Shown here piece after piece: positions 27,325 to 36,600 of a stretch of 64,000 nucleotides of DNA; the stretch's first letter is position 1; each line of letters opens with the position of its first letter. The notes below the pieces were generated by a model. That model was not told the DNA's origin, searched no databases, and worked only from the letters and a program-made list of their open reading frames with translations. Source of the DNA: Opisthorchis felineus (Eukaryota; Platyhelminthes; Trematoda; Opisthorchiida; Opisthorchiidae); the NCBI GenBank assembly GCA_004794785.1, contig SJOL01006416.1:327119-391118 (forward strand). Direction: 5' to 3'. Made by a program: the position numbers and the translations under genes.

Positions 27325-27684
27325 GTGGCTAAACAGATCCGGAGCAGACACAAATCTGATGATTACGCACCATCCAGAAGTGATCCTTTAGATGCACCAC
27401 TTTGTACTTTCGCGCCACCAAGCCTTAAAATCAGCCATGTACACTTACCACCTACAGCCAGACAAATGGAACTTGCGTCCATAGCACATCGTTTACTCGC
27501 TTACCATGAACATTTAGAAAAGGAACTATTTGGTCAAGCGGCCCAACGACTGTATGACGCTTTGCGTTGGCAAACCGAAAAGCTTCATTCATCTAATTGG
27601 TTAGCAGTATGTGTTCATCACTCGACACCCGCTTTACCCGTTAATTTGCCTCGTGCTTTTGATATCATAACTCGGTTAATATGA
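27325..27684 (+). CDS. Possible exon, unrecognised, immediately 5' of the R3 repeat
   Basis: A 119-codon open frame with a natural-looking composition. It has a proline-rich start (CTFAPPSLKISHVHLPP), then a long amphipathic helix-like segment (ELASIAHRLLAYHEHLEKEL, then AAQRLYDALRWQTEKLH). A possible splice donor, GCA|GTATGT, follows SNWLA at about 27,609, so the coding part may stop there. The frame's own stop falls at the edge of the R3 repeat. I cannot name a family. The listed start is a GTG and is not meaningful if this is an internal exon. It could equally be a piece of an unrecognised transposon. Confidence 0.25.
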   Translation: MAKQIRSRHKSDDYAPSRSDPLDAPLCTFAPPSLKISHVHLPPTARQMELASIAHRLLAYHEHLEKELFGQAAQRLYDALRWQTEKLHSSNWLAVCVHHSTPALPVNLPRAFDIITRLI

Positions 27685-27685
27685 T

Positions 27686-27992
27686 CCTGTACGCATCGTT
27701 GGTGGTATCTCGAATATCGTGCCAACTGAAACATGAGACAGCCTGGTACAGCACATTCAGTTAGTTGAAGACACCATAAACGAGGGATTCAGCTGGGTTC
27801 CAGATGAGTCTCCCGTCAAAACCAAATTGGTACGCAAACGAGTGTATTTCGCTAATTTCGTGCAATTTGGGTTCAATTAGAACATAAGGTTGACGGAAAC
27901 TCAGGGACTGCGCCTACCTGATGAGCCCCAAGAAGGGCGAAACCGGTCATGGGTTGTCGAAGAACTTCCAACAACCTTATGGGCATTTTATC
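27686..27992 (+). repeat. R-family repeat, copy R3 (retrozyme-like unit with best-preserved ribozyme)
   Basis: A unit of about 300 bp in ribozyme-sense orientation. Its order is module C (GGTATCTCGAATATCGTGCC, then GTACAGCACATTCAG), module B (ACGAGGGATTCAGCTGGGTT to GAGTGTATTTCGC), module A with the hammerhead, and the tail GAAGAACTTCCAACAACCTTATG. The same C-B-A order, reverse complemented, is seen at R4 and R5. There is no open frame, poly-A or terminal inverted repeat. A hammerhead in a small non-coding dispersed unit fits metazoan retrozymes and schistosome SM-alpha-like satellites. The family name is inference. Confidence 0.8.
27906..27958 (+). ncRNA. Type I hammerhead ribozyme with palindromic short stem III
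   Basis: Every core element is in order. GAC (27,906-27,908) pairs with GTC (27,956-27,958), with an internal loop UGC/U. GCCTAC (27,912-27,917) pairs with ATGGGT (27,949-27,954) through U-A, G-U, G-C, G-C and U-G, leaving one A-C mismatch at pair 1.1. CTGATGA is at 27,918-27,924. Stem II GCCC/GGGC encloses a CAAGAA loop. GAAA is at 27,939-27,942. Stem III is the palindrome ACCGGT (27,942-27,947). The cleavage residue is C27,948. The internal loop in stem I and the stem II loop are where natural type I hammerheads make their tertiary contact. Because the palindrome leaves no loop, stem III can form only between two copies, so activity would need a dimer or tandem transcript. Confidence 0.75.
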
Positions 27993-30900
27993 ACGTCTAA
28001 ACACTAACCCTCGTTTTTCCGATTATTACCACCCATCTCCCTAAAGCCTATTGTTATAGCTTCGCTAAAGGCATGACAGAAAGTTGAGAATGAGGATGAG
28101 AGTAACGATGGTGATGACGAAGTGCGGGAGGAGGGGGAGGATTAAGCATTGGTGGGGTGAATGGTTATGGACGAGGCATTTGAATGGCTGGCATCTGAAT
28201 CGGACTTGTCAGTTAACAGTAGTTAAGCCACTGGAAGCATGCGCGTTAAGGATTCCACAGATGCTTTTTGGTGATCGAGTATGATGCTGCCCGCAAGCAT
28301 GCCAAGTAATCCTGCAAGCCAATAGGCAAGCTCAGTGGACACATCAACTGCCACATAATCAACAGCCCCGGTTCGATTGCTTTTTCAGACTATGACAGCA
28401 CTTTGCTGACATAACCCAGCATCAGATCAGGTGGGATTCACGATTAGGTTCGAAATGTTGTAGGCATTATCCAGTTTTCTCCGGTAAGCGCAAACTTTAC
28501 CAGAAACCGTGGGTAATCACTATTTAAAACATAAGAATATTTTAGAATTCTGAAACCACGCTGGCCTAGCTGTAGCCGCACAGCACTTCAAGTCTACCTC
28601 TAACAATTTTCAGTTTCCGGACGAAATACGGACAAGTTTCGGTTCATTGGGTTTAGAAGAGGACAAACATATATCGGCGTTGATCTGTTCTAAGATGGCG
28701 ATTACATACTACTGATACCAATTTTGAGTAGGATCAAATACGAAACAGCCTGGCATATTCCCTACACGGTTAGTCCTCCTTTTCTCCCGAACTTGTTATT
28801 TTTCAAATGGTGTGGTACTTATGCACTTTTATCCGAGATTCCAGATTGTAAGCGAATAGGGCGTTCACAAGTTCCAAGTATAATTTTGCAACCATACAGA
28901 GTGAGCATCCAAGGGAACGTTAAAAGATAATATACAGCCGGACTCTTAAACGTTGTATTAAAGGAAGCCTCCGGTCTTCGCTGGAAATCACCAAGCCAGT
29001 ATACAATCAAGTACCTGACAGCGGCTCACAACCAATACCCCGACTTAGGAATCTAGTGATATGAGAAAACTATGAGCGGCGTTCTAACCAGCATTCTAAA
29101 TGAGCGGGAAATTTCAAACCACCTGCTTCTTCACTTATATAATCCCCGACCCACACGTATGAATTAAAAAGTACCAAGCAAAAATTGTGAGAGCCGAACC
29201 GGGAAATTATGGGTCAGTTTAGTCTAAAAGCTATAAACCATGCCCCAAATGTACGTTTGTTCAAGCTACTATAATTGCGGTCACTGGGTGTTACTGTGAC
29301 TTGGTCACGTTGCGAAACACCCCCAATCCCTAGATCAACCACATTTCATCTCACGTGATGACGTCAAATACGGATAAAAAATCACTTGTACCTAAAGTTA
29401 TCGGGATCTGATCATATTTTCAGTACACGTTTCATTAGGATTTTATTTAGTCATGTGCAGTTAAAGAACCGATATTGGGTTCAATCTGACAGCTTGAAAA
29501 TTGCTCCAATTCACCCATCTCCTACGTCTTCACGCTTATCGGTTTTTAGTTTTTTTCTGAAGCATTTACTCCGCTGGTTTACCACAGAAATCATCCCGCG
29601 TTAGTGCATACGTTAACCCAACCACTGTTCGCCCACTTCTGCTCTGTTTGTCCTGACCTGACCACCAAGAAGGATCATGAGACCTAAACTCGGAGAGGAT
29701 GAACAAAATGCCACATTAAAGGAATCCCACCCATGTGTGCGGACTTTGGTAACTCGCTGTACTGGTTACTTATCAGATCTGGGTGAACTGTTTCAACTCC
29801 AGAGACCTTCACGATGGCCTGCGACATGTATTTTGTATGTGCTTGTAGATCGTACCGTCAATTTGAGCCTAGCTCTTTCTTTTGGTATCGGATATATTTC
29901 ATGAATCACTAGGGAGTTCCATTTGCCTGTTTTCCGTAATTTTTCTCTGATTATTGCAATATTAAAGCAATAATGCAGGAAGTTTGAATCGAATACTTTT
30001 AAACAGCCACGACGGAACTCACAGGTCGGCACCGCACTTTTGGATTTACAAATGAACTTTTCGGCTGTTTGTAAGATTTAAAAACTCCTAACACGTCAAA
30101 TCGGTTAGTTAATTGTATCAATTTTGCATCACTGTTTATTTTATTGTTTTGACCGCTGCGTCAAAATTCGTAAGGAATCTGGGTACTAGCGATACTTTGA
30201 ACCTAAACATCAATAGAGACTGAAGGCTTGTTTTACGGGATGTCATTAATTTGTTCACTCATGTTATCTAAGAAAGGACGCATGCAACAAATTTGAACGG
30301 ACGGATGTATACCCATAAAAAATGATGTCACGTGATTAAGATGCGGAACGTCCCGTCCACGTAATGACTAATGTACTCTAACCAACGGGGTGTCAGCTGA
30401 AGACAAAGGGTTCTAGTTTAGGTTAGAAGACTAATTCCGGGATGAAGACTTTGGATGTACTCCAAGGTAGTGGTTTACAGAGTATGCAAGCTCGTGGGCT
30501 GGCGGACAGTCCTTTGGAGTTAGCCATTTTATTTTTAGGATTATGTTGTGACATAAATTTGTATAGCGTTCTGGCGGACATATATCTGGTCCACCTGTTA
30601 ACTGTATTCTCCGCTGTGAGGAAATCGGCAGACTGTGCTGACAGTAGAGAAACCTACCTAGCTAAGTTCGTGTTTTTGAACAACTAATCTTTGGACATTT
30701 TGGAGAAGCCGCAGTTGCGCGGCGTCGCTTCCTAGAAATCAGATCAAACTGGACTTAATGTCGTTTGCCAGCCTGCTCCACAGCCTTTTGAGCACATCAG
30801 CCCCGTGCATTTCCATAAGATCTCTAAGTTAGGGTCGTTTCCAGAAACTGTTCTTGTTCTTTCATCTCGACGTATTGGGAATGCCTCTCACAATTAAGAA

Positions 30901-31276
30901 CAGGAATTTCACGAGTCCACGCTTTGATGTGATTACTGCGAAAGTGAGAAAATTGAATTGCAGTCATCCGCATGCTTTACAGAATATAGAACTGAGAACC
31001 AAATGTTTTCCTTGGATAAATAAACGATTTATTTATGGCTGTAAGTGAAAATTCCGGCGATCCGTTGGGCAGTTACGTCTGTCCTATTTTTGTAGGCTAC
31101 AAAATGTCACTGAAGGATATGGAAATTAAAGTGAGGCTTATGCAGTTTTTTCTACAGTGAACAACGGACGGTCTCGCGCCGCTCATGCATAAATGCCCGT
31201 CCAAATCTCCGAAGCACCGCGCAGTCCCAAATTCGCCACACGATTTCCGGGTGTACACCTACTGAGTAACACAACA
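27993..31276. other. Unassigned sequence
   Basis: No gene is recognised. Around 28,084-28,150 there is a purine-rich low-complexity tract (GATGAGGATGAGAG, then GGGAGGAGGGGGAGGA). Open frames are below 85 codons. Confidence 0.5.
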
Positions 31277-31412
31277 ATGGTGTTATTATAACATAATGTA
31301 ATATAAATATAATATGACACGCTATAATATGATATGATGTGATGTGATATAATATAATATAATATAATATAATATGATATAATATAATATAATATAATAA
31401 TAAAAGGTATAA
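31277..31412. repeat. Impure (TATAA)n microsatellite
   Basis: About 135 bp built from the five-base unit TATAA/ATAAT. There are interspersed TGATA and TGTGA variants in the first half and a nearly pure run at about 31,347-31,402. It looks like an old array with a younger pure core. Confidence 0.9.
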
Positions 31413-32420
31413 TTTACTTATTTCAACAACACTTGGAAACCTCTTGGTTGGATCATGTACTTATTTTCAACATTCCTAGAGAAATTAAGTTTCAGATAAA
31501 CGCAAGGATATCAGAACGGCTGTTTGACCACATTGTGTGATTATTACCATGACCAATCAGATGTAAAAATATCTAGGTTATACCACAAATAGAGGCTAGT
31601 CATCAAAAAGTACTTGAAAATGGTGAAAATGGTTAACACAGAGTCCAACCCGAAATAAAATATCAAGAAAAATTAGTTTTTGGTGCACCGCAAGCTGCTA
31701 CGTTCCTATTTCGTTACTGATCTTTCAGAACATGATATTGATAGTTAAGTGACATTATTTATTGCCGGCATATTACTGTACATAATTGTAATAACCATGA
31801 TGGATCAGTTTACCCCGGCGGGTAACCTTTCTTATTTTTAGCTGCTAACTGCCCTCCGTTTGATAAACCGCAGCCGAAAAACAGGGGAAAAAGACACAAA
31901 GAAGAAACAGTGAGAATGTTCGTGGACATCAGACTTCTCTCACCAATCGGTTTTGTGGTGGCTTGTTCAAATTTCTGTATTTAATTCTAAGGTAATGTCT
32001 ATACTCAACGTGCTGCTAACAACTTTGATTTCTCGGCTGAAATTTGTGTTCCATGTATGAGTGAGCTAAAACCCCTCATGCTTCTCATGCAGACAACAAA
32101 CTCTGAAGACTATGACTATCCAGTAGTATATGTGCATCGGTTTACTGCAAGCGTCTGTCGTGTCAACAAAATACCGCACCCTCAAAGTGCTTTGTAATCA
32201 TAATGAAATCGGGCCGGAGGTCAGGTCTAAACAAGTGACAGTAAGGTCTTCACTACCCACAGGGATTACATTGTTCCGTAGACCTTCACAGCAGTTGTCA
32301 AGATATTTCGGGTCTCCATTGGAACTACTTGTTTTCTACTGTCAGTCGAGGGCGATATGGACAGAACAAAGGACATTTCTCAAAAGAGGATAACATTGGG
32401 TGCAGCATAAGCGTCTATAA
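31413..32420. other. Unassigned sequence
   Basis: No recognised gene. A plus frame at 32,130-32,393 ends at the edge of repeat R4 and has no known motif. Position 32,421 is a single N, the only ambiguous base I noticed. Confidence 0.5.
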
Positions 32421-32577
32421 NCTGGAACCCAGCTGAGCCTCTCGTTTGTGATGTTTCCAGGCAACTGAATGTGCTGCACTAGGCCGCCTCATGTTTCAGG
32501 TGCTACGATATTCGAGATATCGCGATACATGTATATTCGTAATGCACTACTCATAAGGTTGCTGAAAATTCTTCGAC
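32421..32577 (-). repeat. R-family repeat, copy R4 (B-C-A junction, truncated)
   Basis: Module B (CTGGAACCCAGCTGAGCCTC) is followed by module C (GAATGTGCTGCACTAGGCC, then TTCGAGATATCGCGATACAT) and then by the start of the next module A (AATGCACTACTCATAAGG to TTCTTCGAC). The C-to-A joint is the same head-to-tail joint seen in the tandem copy R5, so this fragment spans a unit boundary. The copy stops inside hammerhead stem I, about 9 nt from the expected cleavage position, and no core is present. Confidence 0.75.
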
Positions 32578-33751
32578 TTATTATTAGAGGTTTGTCATCT
32601 ACATGAATAACGATTTCGGGAAATGTTTTTCAATGGGAGTACTAGATACCAGCCAGGTGTACCCAGGCATGTGCTTCTACACTCACATTGGTATTTGTGA
32701 ACAATGTGTGAAGCAGGTCGTCCTTCATGAAGTGTGGTAAATGTTCTGCATGCATGGCATCACTGCATATGAAGAACTTAGCGTTCACACTACTACATAC
32801 CCTTGAATTTCTGAGCTACTTAGCCTTCACTTTAGCCACAAACGTGTCTGCTTAATGACGGTATAAGGAGGTCCACAATGCCGTAAGGACTAAACCACTT
32901 CAACATGTGGCGACAGTTTGACTTGTTTCAGGCAACTATATTATAGTTTCTACCGTTGATGGTTGTTGCATCCAGCAGACACCAGTGTCTACAAAATCTT
33001 TTGTCCAGAGTAGCACACTAAGGGCATTGCTTAGACAACTCTTCCGACCGCGAGACACGTTTCGACCATAAGTTCATGTGTACTGCTCTTAATTTTTCCT
33101 AAAGTGGAGTGTGGCAGTCGATAGTTTCGTGCAATTTGCAGACACCACAATTCTCCGCCTTCTACACACTCCAGAAGGCACTCCTAAAGATCATTAAGTC
33201 ATCCTATAATGATAACATTTTAGGTGACACCAGACCTTCCTAAGAGGGGTCAGCGGTCTTTAGTTAATACCTGTCCATTTGAGTGTTTGATGTTTGACCA
33301 TATTAGGTCTATTGAGTAAAACAGGTTTTATGCAGTAGAGGAATCATGCTCCGTAGCATGGAAGAATGAATGAATTTTCGTCCCTGGTTTGATCAACAGC
33401 ATCGGTAGTGTCATGGTCTAAGCAAGCGAAAGACTCCTAAAGGGCTGTGTAGGTGTTAGCGAACGACAGTGTTGGGTGATCATCCCTCTGGTCAATAAAA
33501 ATACAAGATAATAATATGCAGAATTCAAGTACATCCTATGCTGGTCCATTGGCTTCCACACGATGATCAACCTAAGCAAACCATAGACCAGTTTATGACC
33601 CCTTACACTGATCATTATGCACCCCAATTTGAAATTAAATTAGGTATTGTTGACCTTGTAGTTTTATTGGTCGCAGAAGGATTTACACAAAGATCTTGCT
33701 CATTAACACAGCTTCTACCAATTTGTTGGAAGCTTTCGTATGCTTACACCA
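32578..33751. other. Unassigned sequence
   Basis: No gene recognised. Nothing distinctive beyond scattered short frames. Confidence 0.5.
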
Positions 33752-33961
33752 TTTACGTTTGATCAGGTGATAGTTGATCTGCTTGTCGAGCTTGACAATT
33801 AGCTTTCGAAAGTATCAATCAACCGGTCAAGGTGACATCAGTGCGCATAACATCATCAACCGCGAACTGATGATGCCATGTCAGTTGGTGCCGAAACTTT
33901 CGCGAGCTAATTGCCGAGCTCAGCGAACATGCCAACGACCGTCTGATCAACCACTAATAAA
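33752..33961. mobile_element. Family-M inverted-repeat element, short copy
   Basis: The left arm runs from TTTACGTTTGATCAGGTGAT to about 33,812, passing through GACAATTAGCTTTCGAAAGT. The right arm is its imperfect reverse complement (ACTTTCGCGAGCTAATTGCC to GATCAACCACTAATAAA). The two arms make up most of the 210 bp, leaving a centre of about 80 bp that is itself partly self-complementary. The ends match the 2,777-3,105 element. It carries no coding sequence and is probably a deleted non-autonomous copy. Confidence 0.65.
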
Positions 33962-34496
33962 CTCACCGAGCTGTGAACATTACGGGTGGAACCGGTGCAC
34001 TGATTGTGTCCCAGTTCTTTCATCCCTCAGCCCTATGGAGCACGGATGTGTCGTTGTATACACCTTGTTCTAATCAAGTAACACCAATACTTACTTCCGT
34101 CAGCGTACTGTTCAAAGTCCTCAATAAAACTCTGCTGAGCAGCATGCAGAATTTAGTTGCCATTCTGATATATGGACCAAGCATTTAAATCTACAATAAT
34201 ACTCAACTTTGCAGTAATGACGTCCCTTCGACTGGAGACTAAGCGTTTGCAAGCTAAATATAAAGCTCGACGGAAAGTTTAACCTGGTTAATAACCGGTA
34301 CAGTGACAGTTGTATTTATGTGCATGCTCTTTCATTCTGACTGCAAATGGATGCAAAGTTCATCTTCCAGTTTCTTGGATGTCGTTTTACCTTGGATTAG
34401 AGGTTTTCCTGCGGCTATTCAGACTGACGACTATGCGGTCATGATAGGCAAACATGTTACCGTGCTGGTAGTATGATGGAATCTGAAACTTTCGAC
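33962..34496. other. Unassigned sequence with a partial family-M right end
   Basis: Near 34,222-34,300 the string CTGGAGACTAAGCGTTTGCA followed by AGCTAAATATAAAGCTCGACG resembles the inner right arm of the 2.8-kb family-M element. No gene is recognised. Confidence 0.4.
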
Positions 34497-34665
34497 GGAG
34501 ATTTCATCCTATAAATGAAGTTACTCTATGCTAAAAAGACGGAAAGCACCGTGCAGCTTATTGGAAATTATTAGCAGTTGGCATCTCACGAAATTATAGG
34601 GAGTTTCGAAAGCGTGACATTCCGACTAGCAGTTTGAACGCCTGACCGTTTGGCCACGAGGAGAT
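34497..34665 (-). mobile_element. tRNA-derived SINE (family S), copy S1
   Basis: Read on the minus strand, an A box (TGGCCAAACGG, about 34,655-34,645) and a B-box-like string (CTTTCGAAACTCC, about 34,612-34,600) sit at tRNA spacing. A shared body follows (TTTCGTGAGATGC, then GCTGCACGGTGC, then AGCATAGAG) and ends near GAAATCTC. The same head and body are found at 47,164-47,342 and 49,700-49,880. This is the structure of a Pol III-transcribed SINE with a tRNA-related promoter. No poly-A tail is obvious. Confidence 0.65.
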
Positions 34666-36541
34666 TTATTTAAACCTCTAAGCGTGCCAGGGGATTACAA
34701 AACGGAATGCCGACGATTGTTCTTAGCTGCATTATTCAAAACATGCTTAATGAATATCTCTGGTAGAAGTGCGTTACATGGTGTTTGCACCAAGCAGTGA
34801 AGTTCCGTAACCTTGAGTCTCGAGGCCCTTGAATCTCAAATCATAGATTCAGTTCGGCGGACTAACTACATCGACCCAACACAGACCAAATTGCCTCCTA
34901 TTTTCATCCACCTGTATATGAACTTGAATATCTTCATCAAGGCCATTGTGATGAGATAGACGAACAAGTCTGCAACTTAACTCACGTTGGTTATAGCCTA
35001 CAGAGGTGAACAAAGTGTAAAATGACTCAGCTGGGTGAATGTGGAAAAATAACTTCATTGCGTTTGACGGACTAGAATGAGAGATCAAATGACATTCACG
35101 TTTATTGTTTAGTGAATCCGATAACCCAAAGTTAATTACCTTTAAAAAGGATATGGATTTCCGTCTGTCAAGCCTTGCGTCAAACCAGTGAGGTTTCATT
35201 AATGACATCGCAAATGATGATCTTCTGATCAGCAAATTTAGTGAACAAAGAAGTTTTTTATGATATGTAGTTCTCGGTGTGCGCAACTGCTGACTACTTC
35301 GAGCTGTTAGCCGGCTTTTGTGTGATCAATCATTGATCTTTGCTTAGAACCTGAAACTTACTAAGCCATCCTCTTCGCATCAAACGGTCATGTGTCTTAT
35401 CTCTCCGAATCCACGGGATGAGTTCTAGTATGGACGACAGCTGTGGCTGAGAATATCGGCATGTGACCATATTTTACCCACAACAGTTTCTCTCTCAACG
35501 GTCCTCTTCCCTTCTGGATTCCTGTCTTTCAATTCAACACAGTGCTTTTCATGGTCATATGAGAGTTTAGCGCTGGTTTGACTATGTGGAGGTTGGAATC
35601 AGCCATGACGGAGAACGACTCAGTTACCGACAGGCTGAAGAAACAAATTTTAAAACGTTGCATCGTACACTGTTAGTTTAATCTTGTTTGTGAGACTATT
35701 CATTCGAGCGTATCTCCCAACGTTGTTGGCAATCACAGGGAGTTTCCTCTAAAAGCCACCAACATCCCTATCAGATTCAAGTTGGATTTGACTGCTTGAA
35801 GGACAGCTATGAAGGACTGCGCAGAACTCAAAAACTTTTTTGTGGAGCCCGGACTGACTTGGTTAGACCAAAAATAGTGCAGTTTCATAATGCAAATGCT
35901 AAGCGGGTTATTTTGTACAAAGTGTGTGCTTGTATTTGTATTGGCGACCGGCCTTTGAGACGCATGAACCCAATCTTCACACGGGCTTCAGCTACTCATA
36001 AAGTGATCAGCATATGAGACACTGACATTATTATTGGAATTGAGTCTGTTCTGAATAGTGTGTGCTCATCGATTTCAAAGAGCGGTTTTCTACTCTACTA
36101 CCAATGGATGGTTTATTTTGATCACCTTATTGGAATGATTAATACAAAATGAGGTTTTCGAGAATCACGAAGAGCCTTACGTTCAGCTTTTAAAGGAACA
36201 GTCCTTCATATGTTTGGCATCGAATAAAGTGGGTCCAATAGCTCCTGTCGTGCTGCACAATCACTGGAAGCACCGGGGATCCATAGAAAGCTCGTTTCTG
36301 ATCCCAATTTGATTCAAAACTGGGTCCCGATTGTCCGCTGTTAGCTTGTTTCTCGTCTAGTATGCTTGCATATGAACTCCGAAGAGTATTAGGCTAGCAA
36401 ATATTTCATAAGAACTCAGTGAATCGGAAGAATATTCTGAAACCCCGAAAATGTAGTCTTTTGGAAATTATCTTTTTGTGGAACATCTGTGTATGGTTTT
36501 CAAGACGGAGTTGGCAGCCAATTTAAAGGCGCCATTTAGAG
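34666..36541. other. Unassigned sequence
   Basis: A 145-codon minus frame at 34,849-35,286 looks partly protein-like toward its C-terminal half but has no recognised motif or paired splice sites. It is left unassigned. Confidence 0.45.
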
Positions 36542-36600
36542 ATTCAAACCAGGCTCATCCAGAAGTCCGCTATTTTAATCGCTCGGCTACTAGGGGTCAA
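36542..36600 (-). repeat. tRNA-like sequence (SINE head or tRNA pseudogene)
   Basis: On the minus strand, TAGCCGAGCGATTAAAATAG (A-box-like, leucine/serine-type D arm) is followed 39 nt later by GGTTTGAATCTC, a B-box variant. The body after the B box does not match family S. Acceptor-stem pairing is poor, so it is not a working tRNA. Confidence 0.4.

Noticed and set aside
34849..35286. 145-codon minus frame with a protein-like C-terminal half
   Set aside because: No recognised family, and candidate splice sites are weak.
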